A model generated the notes under the pieces. That model did no database searches, had not been told where the DNA came from, and was given only the letters and a program-made list of their open reading frames with translations. From the NCBI RefSeq assembly GCF_900106785.1, contig NZ_LT629844.1, forward strand, positions 109,458 to 173,457: a stretch of 64,000 nt of DNA. Direction: 5' to 3'. A program made the position numbers and the translations under genes. The stretch is from Prevotellamassilia timonensis (GTDB lineage Bacteria; Bacteroidota; Bacteroidia; Bacteroidales; Bacteroidaceae). Positions 36,644 through 45,089 of the stretch are shown one piece after another (position 1 is the stretch's first letter; each line of letters begins with the position of its first letter).

Positions 36644-36684
36644 CTGACGCCGTAGCGTTGCAAATAGCAACGCTGCGGCGTCAG
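36644..36684 (+). terminator. Hairpin family D, copy 3 (probable terminator)
   Basis: Stem CTGACGCCGTAGCGTTG / CAACGCTGCGGCGTCAG, 34 bases after the sulfatase stop, followed by a weakly T-rich tail ('ctgtatttgt'). Confidence 0.6.
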
Positions 36685-36732
36685 CTGTATTTGTACATTT
36701 GCATATTATTGCCAGTAAAACCGTACTCAAGC

Positions 36733-37130
36733 ACCAAACGCTACCTCTAATGGGGGCGACGCGTCTCGCGTCGGGAAAAGGGTAGTAATAAGCAATCTCT
36801 AAACTGAGCGTTCCGTGAGTTATGAGATTTGCCGCTAACGCGGAAACAAAAGGACATAAGAACATAAGAACAAAAGAGTTTCAAGACATACGGGCATGGA
36901 CTTGCGTCCATGTGCCCTCAAGAACATAAGGGCTACGCCGTAGCGTTTAATGCTATTTCTTTCCTGTTTATGACGCTCAAGGTCTTAACGGCGTAGCCCT
37001 TATGTTCTTGAGGGCAAATGGACGCAAGTCCATGCCCGTATGTCTTGAAACTCATTTGTTCTTATGTTCTTATGTTCTCCGCGTTAGCGGCAAATCTCAT
37101 CGTTCACGAGACGCGTTGCCCCCATTACCG
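36733..37130. repeat. Repeat B copy 5 interrupted by repeat C copy 4
   Basis: The left half of a family B palindrome (36733-36776, CTAATGGGGGCGACGCGTCT) and a damaged right half (37104-37130, 'gagacgcgttgcccccatta') lie on either side of a 280-bp family C inverted repeat (36822-37100). The family C copy appears to have inserted into, or grown within, the loop of family B. Its two arms are near-perfect inverse copies, as in copy 3 at 29062. Confidence 0.75.
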
Positions 37131-37178
37131 CATTCCCCCATCGCCACGTATAATAAACCTTAAATCTTGGCGGTTTTA

Positions 37179-37221
37179 TAGTACTATGTATTGCACAGTA
37201 CTAAGTTATAACCTATATTTG
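37179..37221 (+). promoter_or_regulatory. padR promoter with overlapping inverted-repeat operator
   Basis: Perfect inverted repeat TAGTACT / AGTACTA (37179-37185 and 37197-37203) overlaps the -33 element (TTG at 37191-37193). Twenty bases on is the -7 box TATATTTG (37214-37221), 30 bases before the padR start. Binding of PadR here would block its own promoter, so autoregulation is likely. Confidence 0.65.
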
Positions 37222-37250
37222 CACCATCAAACAATTAAGGAATACTGTTT

Positions 37251-37601
37251 ATGAATGTAGACAATGCCAAACAACAGATGCGCAAAGGCATGCTCGAGTA
37301 CTGTGTACTGCTGTTGCTGAGTCGTGAGGAGAGTTATGCAAACGACATCATCGCACGTTTGAAAGAGGCCGAACTGATAGTAGTTGAAGGCACGCTCTAC
37401 CCACTGCTCACCCGACTAAAAAAGGACGGGCTGCTACAATACGAGTGGCGGGAGTCAACACAAGGACCTCCACGCAAATACTACAGTCTGACCCCCGAAG
37501 GGCGAAACTTTTTGTGCGAACTCGACAATGCCTGGAACGAACTGGCACGCACGGTGTCATTGCTCAAGAATATGACGCCACAGTTGCCGCTCAAGGCGTA
37601 G
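37251..37601 (+). CDS. PadR family transcriptional regulator
   Basis: A 116-residue winged-helix repressor. The N-terminal helix, 'LEYCVLLLLSREESYANDII' (15-34), the recognition region 'VVEGTLYPLLTRLKKDGLLQ' (44-63), and the wing 'GPPRKYYSLTPEGR' (72-85) are typical of PadR. The C-terminal helix for dimer formation is short. It lies 38 bases before the PspC-domain gene; paired PadR and PspC genes are a common arrangement in Bacteroidetes, suggesting an envelope-stress circuit. A probable own operator is just upstream of the start. Confidence 0.93.
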   Translation: MNVDNAKQQMRKGMLEYCVLLLLSREESYANDIIARLKEAELIVVEGTLYPLLTRLKKDGLLQYEWRESTQGPPRKYYSLTPEGRNFLCELDNAWNELARTVSLLKNMTPQLPLKA

Positions 37602-37639
37602 CACTTTATTATTAAACAAACAAATCAGAAACCCGCATT

Positions 37640-39319
37640 ATGAAAAAGAATATTACCATCAACATGTTTGGCGTGCTGTATGCCATCGACGACGATGCTT
37701 GCCAACTGCTCGAACAATACATTGACAACATGCACCGCTACTTCGACAAACGCGAGGGTGGGGCAGAGATAGCCGACGACATAGAGCATCGTGTGGCCGA
37801 ATTGCTGAGCGAACTTAAAGACCAAGGAGTGGAGGCCGTCAGCATTGAGCACGTGCAGCAAATAATAAAGCGCATTGGCAACCCCGAACAAATGGACGAA
37901 ACGGCCGATGATGCCGAATCTGCCAGCCATGACGGTGAAGCTTCCGAAAGTCAGACACAGTCCGGTGACGATGGCACGTCGGCCGGCCAAGAAAAGAACG
38001 GTATGGGTGCCCGCAAACTTTACCGCGACCCGCAGGACAAAATGCTGGGTGGCGTTATGTCGGGCTTGTGCCGCTATTTTGGCTGCGACGACCCCCTGCC
38101 GTGGCGCATACTCATGGTGCTGCTGGCATTGGTCAGCTTTTCAACCATCGGCATAATTTACCTTGTGGCGTGGGCACTCATACCGGCAGCCAACACCCCC
38201 GAAGACCGCTTGCGCATGCAGGGCAAACCCGTCAATGCACAAAGCATCAGCGAGGAGGTTATGCGCGAAGCCAACCGGGCAGCCAACTATGTGCAGTCGC
38301 CCGAGTTTCGCAGTGCCGCACGCAGTTTTTGGGGCACATTGCTAAGCATCTTTGTGTTCTGTGTCAAACTGTTAGTACTGCTGATTATTGGCACCTTCAT
38401 CGCATCGGTTTTGGCGTGTGCCGTATTCCTTGCCATAGCCTATGGCGAGAGCAGTCACATTGGCAATGCCATGAACGACAGTCTGGGGTGGCTCATAGCC
38501 CACGATGCCATGATAGGTGTGCTGGGCTGGTTGGGTGTAATATCGTCACTGGTGTTTTTAGGTACACTTTTCTATTTGTTGGTGCGCTCGTTGTTCAAGT
38601 CGTCAAGCACCCGTCCGTTGTCGGCCTCTACACGATGGGCTTTGGCTCTTGTGTGCCTTGTCACGCTCATTTCGTCAATAGCCTTTGGCAGCCTGTTTGC
38701 ATACAAAGTAAAATGGGTGAAGGAGACGAACCCCAACATCTACAATCTGTCAACCATACCACGTTCGGTCAACCTGTTGGCACGCGATGGGTGGAAACTG
38801 AACACGGCTGTCAACATCAATGCCGGCGACAGATGTGTGTCTACTACCGACGACTTTGGCAGCAGTGTAGAATTGCCGTACTACAAGTTTGAAAAGGAAA
38901 TAGACACTAAGCCTATGTCGCTTGACATGGAGCGTAGTGAAACCTTGTCCGCCGGGCGTTACCACATCGAGGCCATTACGGCTGCCGATGGTCCTGGCAT
39001 CAATCTGTTCTATACCGAGCGCGGCCGGCGCATCGTCACGCCAGTTCTGCCGCGTCTGAGTTCAGGCTTTGGCAACATGAGCACCATGCCTTACGACAGT
39101 GTGGCAAAACTCGGACTCTTTACCGACAGCATAACGCCCTTGCAATGGCATACCATGCAGGCTGATGATGCCGGTGAGTGGAGCTTGCAGCGTACCCCGT
39201 CGTTTGACCATGCTGGTGGCAAACTGACCTATGGCTTTGCTGGCACACTGCCTGTGGGTGCCGACAAAATAAAGGTGTTGCGCATACGTGTGGTGTCTGA
39301 AGCGTATGGGGCAAAATAA
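37640..39319 (+). CDS. PspC-domain membrane protein
   Basis: A 559-residue membrane protein probably linked to envelope stress. Residues 1-85 form a cytoplasmic domain with helix 'YIDNMHRYFDKREGGAEIAD', then an acidic, Q/S-rich linker (86-120). The PspC domain follows at about 123-185 ('KLYRDPQDKMLGGVMSGLCR', then 'GIIYLVAWALIPA'). Two to three more hydrophobic segments (about 235-265, 285-325, 335-355) lead into a C-terminal extracytoplasmic beta-rich region of 200 residues, which may be a ligand-binding or anti-sigma-like part. It follows padR by 38 bases and is probably controlled by it. No PspA is in the window. Confidence 0.85.
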   Translation: MKKNITINMFGVLYAIDDDACQLLEQYIDNMHRYFDKREGGAEIADDIEHRVAELLSELKDQGVEAVSIEHVQQIIKRIGNPEQMDETADDAESASHDGEASESQTQSGDDGTSAGQEKNGMGARKLYRDPQDKMLGGVMSGLCRYFGCDDPLPWRILMVLLALVSFSTIGIIYLVAWALIPAANTPEDRLRMQGKPVNAQSISEEVMREANRAANYVQSPEFRSAARSFWGTLLSIFVFCVKLLVLLIIGTFIASVLACAVFLAIAYGESSHIGNAMNDSLGWLIAHDAMIGVLGWLGVISSLVFLGTLFYLLVRSLFKSSSTRPLSASTRWALALVCLVTLISSIAFGSLFAYKVKWVKETNPNIYNLSTIPRSVNLLARDGWKLNTAVNINAGDRCVSTTDDFGSSVELPYYKFEKEIDTKPMSLDMERSETLSAGRYHIEAITAADGPGINLFYTERGRRIVTPVLPRLSSGFGNMSTMPYDSVAKLGLFTDSITPLQWHTMQADDAGEWSLQRTPSFDHAGGKLTYGFAGTLPVGADKIKVLRIRVVSEAYGAK

Positions 39320-39505
39320 AATTGACTTTTTGTTTATCAGTTGATATATAACCATTATGTGGGTGCAGTGCTTTGCGATAAAGCGCTGCACTTTTTTTGG
39401 CTACAAGGTGATGGAACCAGGGGAAATAGGAACTTGGTTTGCCTCAGAAAGGTGATGACAGTAGGGTGGTGTAAGTTGGTTTATCCCTCCATATTATTTG
39501 TTTTT

Positions 39506-40018
39506 GCAAAATTGTCTGCACTCTGCACTTTTTGTCTGCACTCAGCTGGTTTTCAGTGCGTTACGCAGTGTATGTAGGTGCAATGTACCTGCACTTTTGT
39601 CTGCACTACCTACACTTTTGTCTGCACTGCCTGCACTTTTGTCTGCACTACTTGCACTTCGTCTGCATTGTCTTGCATATACAAGCATATTATATGTTGT
39701 GCCGGCAAGGTATGCGGGTATAGAGAGGGCGTAAAATTTGTTGGAGCAACTGAAAATCTGCTCTCCCTATGTCCGGCAAACGCGTCCCCTATGCTGTTGG
39801 GTTTTGTGACTACGCGTGCAGGTAGTGTAGGTAGTGCAGACAAAAGTGTAGGCAGTGCAGACAAAGTGTAGGTAGTGCAGGCAAAAGTGCAGGTAGTGTA
39901 GGCAAAAGTGTAGGTAGTGTAGACAAAAGTGCAGGTATATTACCTCTATATACACTACGTAACTCATTGAAAATCAGCTGAGTGCAGACAAAAAGTGCAG
40001 AGTGTAGACAAATTGCAC
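39506..40018. repeat. Hairpin element family E, copy 4, with 21-bp iteron arrays
   Basis: A 510-bp palindromic region. The left arm has a 21-bp direct repeat of the form CACTTTTGTCTGCACTACCTA starting at 39592, 39613, 39634 and 39655. The right arm (39820-39950) has the complement repeated about six times. The outermost parts ('ctgcactttttgtctgcact', 'cagctggttttca') also match inversely. The centre is a stem with loop TGGAGCA near 39741. Translations such as 'LHFCLHYLHFCLH' are repeat artefacts. Confidence 0.8.
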
Positions 40019-40117
40019 AAAAAGTGCCGTGAGGGGGTGTGAGCCATGCTTGTTGCACTTGCAGATGTGCAAATATTGCTGTCCAGTAAAATGTAAGCAT
40101 TCTAACGTAGTCAAGCC

Positions 40118-40312
40118 CCCAACGCTACCACCAAACGCAAGCTCTAATGGGGGCGACGCGTCCCGCGTCGGGCATTAAGGCAAAGGCTCATACACCAAAT
40201 AAAGGCTCACAGACAGTGCTAATTACACGTCTGTCTGTGAATCTTTGCCTTAATGCCCGACGCGGGACGCGTCGCCCCCATTAGAGTTTGCGTTTGGTGG
40301 TAGCGTTTTGTG
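40118..40312. repeat. Palindromic repeat family B, copy 6
   Basis: Long copy: outer 'ccaaacgcaagctctaatgg' and inverse, arms GGGGGCGACGCGTCCCGCG, 'cattaaggcaaaggctcata' inner pair and a central 'cagacag' pair. Its inner sequence is close to that of copies 2 and 3. Confidence 0.8.
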
Positions 40313-40378
40313 ATAGCGTTTAGTGCTTGAGTACGGTTTTACAGACAGCAATAATGTGCAGATGTGTAAATATAGCAA

Positions 40379-40416
40379 ACGCCGTAGCGTTACTATTTGT
40401 AACGCTACGGCGTCAG
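40379..40416 (-). terminator. Hairpin family D, copy 4 (probable terminator)
   Basis: On the minus strand, stem CTGACGCCGTAGCGTTAC / GTAACGCTACGGCGT lies about 55 bases past the stop of the GEVED protein gene (40470). Confidence 0.55.
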
Positions 40417-40469
40417 CCCATTAGCATATTAGCTCATTGTCATATTAGCACATTAACGTGCATCGCTCG

Positions 40470-42200
40470 TTATGGCACAACCACCTTGGTGTCGTTCACC
40501 ACATACACGCCCTTGGGCAGGGCGATGGTGCGGGTGCCCTTAACCTTGCTGCTGAATAGTATGCGGCCATTGGCATCGACCACTGTCACCTTGGCTGCTT
40601 TGGCAGCGTTGAATGTCAGTGTGCCGGCCGCTGTGCTAAAAGTCAGCGCACGATCATTGGCAGCACCTTTAACGGCAGTAGCTGTAGCACTTGCAAACTG
40701 GCCGTCGATGCTTATGTCGCCATCAACATAGCGTGCATCGAGCGTGTAGGTGCCATCGGCAGCAAAGTCGGCCGCACGCACTACCAGTTTGTCATACTGC
40801 TTGTTGCCATAGGCATTGTACTGGTCGCCTTCGAGGTTGTAGCCGTGGCTGATAACGAGAGAGTCGATTACAAAGCCGGGGGCAGGAGTAGCCTTGAGCT
40901 TTACCGACTTGCCAAAGGCCGTTTTGTAGTTGACAAGTTCGGTGCCATCGCTCAATGTGATGTAACCGTTGCGGCTGCCAGCCGACAAGTTTACTTGGTC
41001 GGCATGAACGTTGAGGCGCACGTCGACAATGTAACCACCATTCTGCTGAATGCTGTTGGTGCTGGTCATTCGGCCTGCGGGGTCGATGTTGCCCCAGTCC
41101 ACCTTGTAGCGCATGCGGTAGAAACCAGGTGTCATGCCGGCAGGCAATGTAAATGCCGGTGTTGACAAGTTGTTGCGATCATTACCGCTAACGGCAGTGC
41201 CATCGTACTTGTAGCCACTTTTGTCTTCAACTGTTTCGTAGTAATAGTAGCTCATCAAGTCCGACCCTTCGGTAACCTTGTGCGTATTGTTGTCAAATGT
41301 GGCTTCGAATTTGCCGTTGTTGTTTTGGTCAACGTACACGTAGCCATTCATCCAGCCACCATTTTTATAGTCAATAGAGGGTGTGAGCGTTTCGCCCGCT
41401 TTGGCATTGAACACCTTTTCGGTAAAGTCGCGATAGATGAGTTGCGGCGTTACGGAACCCACTTCGATAGTCTGGTTGCCGGCAGAGGGGCTGTTCAGCT
41501 TGACGCTGGCAATGTAGCGTCCAGGTTTGCCCGAGGTGGCGTTATCTTCAAAGTTGAGGCCGTAGAAGGCTTCAGCCGTGAAACGTGGGTCTGGCGAGTT
41601 GTTTACCTCAATGTCGTCGATGTATGCAGCAAAATCGCTGGTAAGCTCCTGTGGCGACGAGGCGTCGGGCACAACCACAAGGCTGTGTACCTGCACGCCA
41701 TTGCAACCCTTGATGGGGAACACGGCGTCGAACCATTGGTTGGCAACCGACACAGAGGTAGAGTATGCCCAAGCCTGCTCCACATCGTTGCTCTGGCCTG
41801 CACGGTCGGGGCGCTTGCCAAGTGCCACCAGCATGACACGGCCCTTGATGGGCTTGTATATTTTGACGTGCACATACTTGTAGTCGGGTGTAATGTCGAA
41901 GGGCGTGTTAAGGTCGATGCGTGCGCCAAAGGTGTTGCTGCCGAAGCGTGAACGCTGTACGCCCAGAATCTTTTTAGAGTCGTTTACTACTTCGCCTAAT
42001 TCGTTGGTAGGTGAGATAAAGTTGTCTACCACAGCACAGTTGCCCTTGAGGGTGCCAAGGCGGAAGGGAGACTCCTCCCATGTGTCGTACACGCCCACAC
42101 TCTTGTAGCCCGAAGCGTCCTCAAAGTCTACTTTTACGGTCTGTGCCATTGCTGCGAGGGGCAGGCCCAGGGCAGCAAGCGCTATTATATGCTTTTTCAT
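40470..42200 (-). CDS. Secreted GEVED-domain protein
   Basis: A 576-residue exported protein (signal peptide 'MKKHIIALAALGLPLAAMA'). Residues about 20-205 are a jelly-roll-like domain ('VKVDFEDASGYKSVGVYDTW', 'AAYIDDIEVNNSPDPRFTA'). A GEVED-type domain follows ('GWMNGYVYVDQNNNGKFEAT', 'PGFYRMRYKVDW'). Near the end come a bacterial repeat-like segment ('KATPAPGFVIDSLVIS') and a C-terminal tail ('KGVYVVNDTKVVVP') like those of sorted surface proteins. Catalytic residues are not evident. It starts 90 bases after the GH29 fucosidase and is probably in the same transcript, so it may help present or bind the glycan that the fucosidase acts on. Confidence 0.75.
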   Translation of the reverse strand: MKKHIIALAALGLPLAAMAQTVKVDFEDASGYKSVGVYDTWEESPFRLGTLKGNCAVVDNFISPTNELGEVVNDSKKILGVQRSRFGSNTFGARIDLNTPFDITPDYKYVHVKIYKPIKGRVMLVALGKRPDRAGQSNDVEQAWAYSTSVSVANQWFDAVFPIKGCNGVQVHSLVVVPDASSPQELTSDFAAYIDDIEVNNSPDPRFTAEAFYGLNFEDNATSGKPGRYIASVKLNSPSAGNQTIEVGSVTPQLIYRDFTEKVFNAKAGETLTPSIDYKNGGWMNGYVYVDQNNNGKFEATFDNNTHKVTEGSDLMSYYYYETVEDKSGYKYDGTAVSGNDRNNLSTPAFTLPAGMTPGFYRMRYKVDWGNIDPAGRMTSTNSIQQNGGYIVDVRLNVHADQVNLSAGSRNGYITLSDGTELVNYKTAFGKSVKLKATPAPGFVIDSLVISHGYNLEGDQYNAYGNKQYDKLVVRAADFAADGTYTLDARYVDGDISIDGQFASATATAVKGAANDRALTFSTAAGTLTFNAAKAAKVTVVDANGRILFSSKVKGTRTIALPKGVYVVNDTKVVVP

Positions 42201-42290
42201 TGAATAATCTATGTATGTCAGATGGACCCCTCAAAGCGCACCTGCAAAAGGTGTGCGTTTGGCAGTCCACTTGTTAAACCATGCTTTGTT

Positions 42291-43814
42291 TTATCGCAGT
42301 TCAATGTTCTCAATAGTAGGACAAGCGCGGCTGTCGAGAATGTTGACGCGCAGGTACTTAACCTTTTGCGGGTTAGCCTCGTAGCTGTTTGAGGTGCTGC
42401 CGTTGAGCGGAATGATGCGCTTGTAACCAATGGTAGTGGTGGCAATGTTGCCGCCGCGCTTGGTCCATTTAGTGCCATCGTTGCTGGTTTCGATGCTGAA
42501 CGCCTTGACGCGCTGGCCGAGCTGTATATGCTCTTGAAGCACCACATAGCGAATGGGTTTGGCCTCGTCCCAGGCAAAGGTGATCGTGCCCTTGTTCACA
42601 CCATCGTTGGTGGCCCAATAGGTGGCAGAGTCGCCGTTGCACACGTTTTCGGCCTCGAAGTTGCGACCAGTGCCTGCGCTGCGGGTTTCGTTGGCAGTGA
42701 CAGTGGCCTCTTTAGCATAGTTGGTGCCTTGCAGGCGTTCGGTGAGCATTTTGCCCATTTCCTTTAAGCGTTCGACAGTGGCAGCGGGCAGTGAGCCCGA
42801 TTTGTCGGGCGGGCAGTTAAGAATGAGTGTGGCGTTGCGGCCCACGGTTTCGAGATACATTTGGAACAGACGCTCGGCCCCGAGCTGGCCCTCGCCTGAG
42901 TGCCAGAACCAGCCACCGGTGGTCATTTTGGCATCGCTTTCGCCCGGTTGCCAGTACCAGCCGTCCATGTTGCCGTACATACCGTTCTTTTCGGGTGCAT
43001 AGAGGTACTCCTCGGGGCTCCAGTTGGTCTCGCCGGCCCAGCCCTCTTCGTTGCCAATCCAACGGCTCTCGCCGCCTACGCCCCAAAGCACGCAGTCGGG
43101 GCATACCTTGTGCACGGTGTCGCGCAGGTTAGGCACATCGTAGTAGGTGGAGCGGTCGATGTTGCGTTTGCCGCCCTTGCCGCCATAGTAGCCATCGCCG
43201 CCATTGGCGCCGTCAAACCACATCTCGAACTGGTCGGTGCCGTATGCTGCCAATTCGGCGCACTGGCGAAGGAACACGTCCTTTACGTAAGTGTCGTCGC
43301 CATAATGCTCGTTGTTGCGGTCCCACGGCGATACGTAGAAGCCATACTTCATGCCCAACTTTTTGGCGGCAGCCGCAAAGTCGCGCGGAATGTTGGTGGC
43401 CTTGGCGTAGGCGTTGTTCGACGAGGTCACGTTGTGCGTGGTGGTGGCAGTGGGCCACAGGCAGAAGCCGTCGTGGTGCTTGACCACGGCTATGCCGCCC
43501 TTCATGCCGGCAGCCTTTACCGCAGTGAGCCATTGCTCGGGGTTGGGGGCTGCAGTGGGGGCAAATTTGTTTTCGTCTTCATTGCCATATCCCCACTCAT
43601 TGCCGGTGTAGGTGTTCATGCCGTAATGAAAGAACGCATAAAACTCGGTGCGCTGCCACTTAAGCTGACGAGGGGCAGGCACGGGGTGTACGGGGGCGGG
43701 CTCGTTTTCGGCATTCACCACGCTCTCGTTGACCAACTGCAACTGGGCGTTGGCGGTGAGCGGAGCTGTCAGTGCCAGGCACAGAGCCGAGGCCCAAAGG
43801 TAGATTTGCTTCAT
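42291..43814 (-). CDS. Secreted GH29 alpha-L-fucosidase with discoidin domain
   Basis: Releases L-fucose from host-type or plant glycans. After the signal peptide (1-23, ending 'TANA') comes the GH29 barrel: 'FFHYGMNTYTGNEWG' (61-75), 'VVKHHDGFCLWPT' (110-122) and the probable nucleophile D201 in 'QFEMWFDGANGG'. Residues about 365-507 fit an F5/8 type C binding domain ('ENVCNGDSATYWATNDGVNK', 'VVLQEHIQLGQRVKAFSIE'). Size and motif order suit the GH29-B-like group, but linkage preference is not readable. The GEVED protein is downstream. The released fucose could be used by Fkp at 52 kb. Confidence 0.9.
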   Translation of the reverse strand: MKQIYLWASALCLALTAPLTANAQLQLVNESVVNAENEPAPVHPVPAPRQLKWQRTEFYAFFHYGMNTYTGNEWGYGNEDENKFAPTAAPNPEQWLTAVKAAGMKGGIAVVKHHDGFCLWPTATTTHNVTSSNNAYAKATNIPRDFAAAAKKLGMKYGFYVSPWDRNNEHYGDDTYVKDVFLRQCAELAAYGTDQFEMWFDGANGGDGYYGGKGGKRNIDRSTYYDVPNLRDTVHKVCPDCVLWGVGGESRWIGNEEGWAGETNWSPEEYLYAPEKNGMYGNMDGWYWQPGESDAKMTTGGWFWHSGEGQLGAERLFQMYLETVGRNATLILNCPPDKSGSLPAATVERLKEMGKMLTERLQGTNYAKEATVTANETRSAGTGRNFEAENVCNGDSATYWATNDGVNKGTITFAWDEAKPIRYVVLQEHIQLGQRVKAFSIETSNDGTKWTKRGGNIATTTIGYKRIIPLNGSTSNSYEANPQKVKYLRVNILDSRACPTIENIELR

Positions 43815-43915
43815 AATTTATTTGTTTGTGTTAGATGATGTTTCTCATTTCGTGCGCTAATATACGCATTATATTCCGTATTGTAAACTTATGGCTTGCT
43901 TGGAGGGGCGTGTTT

Positions 43916-44866
43916 TTAGCTTTTTTGTGTGTTTTTGTGTGCTTTGTAGCTATCCAGCTCCTTGCGGCTGCGGCTGGCCGTTACCAAATAGACACCGCCA
44001 AAAATCAGCACCACAGCCACGCCTTTTATCCAGTTAAAGGAGTCCATGCCCCAAAGCACGGCCACAATGCAGGCCACGAGCGGCTGTACATAATTGTACA
44101 TGCCGGCCACTGTGGGGCGCAGTAATTTTTGACCTACAACAATGAGCATGTAGCTAAGGAAGGTGGCGCCTATCACAATAAAGGCCAGCGCGCCAATGTG
44201 GCTTGGCTGCAAGGCTGCCCAGTTGGTGCGCATGAGGTCGCCGGCCGAGAAGGGCAGGGTGCATATAAAGGCGTAGGTAAACATCCACTTCATGATGGTG
44301 GTGAGCGAATATTTGTTTACGAAGTTCTTGTAGAGTACAATGTAGAGTGCGTAGCAAAGCTGTGCGCTCAGCACCAGCAGGTCGCCCCAGATGGCATAAT
44401 TGCCGCCTGTTGTGGCTGTGGCCTTAACTTGGTTGCCGCTACCCATGATGAGCAGCAGTGCGCCAGCGGCGCCAGCGGCTATTCCGAGCACCTTTTTGCC
44501 AGTGATGGGTTCCTTCAGTATGAAGGCAGCCAGCACCATGGCCCATAATGGCATGCTGGTGGTGATGATTGAGGCATCGCCGGGGGTGGTGAGGCTTACA
44601 CCGAATATAAAGCACCCTTGGTTGAGCACAATGCCCAGGAGGGCTGCGCCAAACAGGCGTGCCAGGTCGCCATGTGGCACGTGTTCGGGTTTTTGAAAGA
44701 ATGATGCTATCCAAAACAGTACCATGGCGCCGGCTATGCGCATATCGGTCACCACGAGTGGGGTGACGACACCGGCCGCCATGACAAATTTTGAGAGTGG
44801 GGACATCAATCCCCACAGTGTGTTGGCACCTAACATTGAAAGGTGTCCTTTGATTGATGAATTCAT
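43916..44866 (-). CDS. EamA/DMT family transporter
   Basis: A 316-residue inner-membrane protein with about ten hydrophobic helices arranged as two EamA repeats (about 5-145 and 165-300). Typical phrases are 'ANTLWGLMSPLSKFVMAAG' near the start, 'LKEPITGKKVLGIAAGAAGA' at the end of repeat one, and 'VLWGMDSFNWIKGVAVVLIF' in repeat two. Members export or exchange small metabolites such as amino acids or cofactors; the substrate cannot be told. It lies 101 bases upstream of the fucosidase on the same strand, though with its own region between, so linkage to fucose use is uncertain. Confidence 0.88.
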   Translation of the reverse strand: MNSSIKGHLSMLGANTLWGLMSPLSKFVMAAGVVTPLVVTDMRIAGAMVLFWIASFFQKPEHVPHGDLARLFGAALLGIVLNQGCFIFGVSLTTPGDASIITTSMPLWAMVLAAFILKEPITGKKVLGIAAGAAGALLLIMGSGNQVKATATTGGNYAIWGDLLVLSAQLCYALYIVLYKNFVNKYSLTTIMKWMFTYAFICTLPFSAGDLMRTNWAALQPSHIGALAFIVIGATFLSYMLIVVGQKLLRPTVAGMYNYVQPLVACIVAVLWGMDSFNWIKGVAVVLIFGGVYLVTASRSRKELDSYKAHKNTQKS

Positions 44867-44987
44867 GTGTTTGTTTTTGTGTTAGTGCGTGGGGGGGGAG
44901 GAGGCTGTACTATTTATAGTGGAAGGTATGGGGTTATACTAACTTACCTGTCAACCCGTCACCCCGTCAACAGCGTTTGTATACAAT

Positions 44988-45052
44988 GCCGGCCCCACAC
45001 TTTAATCTGCTCCCCTGATTATTTAGAGAGAAGATTAAGGTGAGGGGCCGGC
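44988..45052. terminator. Long hairpin between the EamA transporter gene and purA
   Basis: Outer stem GCCGGCCCC / GGGGCCGGC and inner CTTTAATCT / AGATTAAGG give an extended hairpin about 40 bases past the purA stop (minus strand). There is no clear T run, so termination is only probable. Confidence 0.5.
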
Positions 45053-45089
45053 CTTGTTGGGGTGACGCGGGGGTCACTTGCCTCCTTTG

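Noticed and set aside
39592-39950. Regular 21-bp repeats as a CRISPR array
   Set aside because: The repeats are directly adjacent without unique spacers, occur in two inverted blocks and have no cas genes near them.
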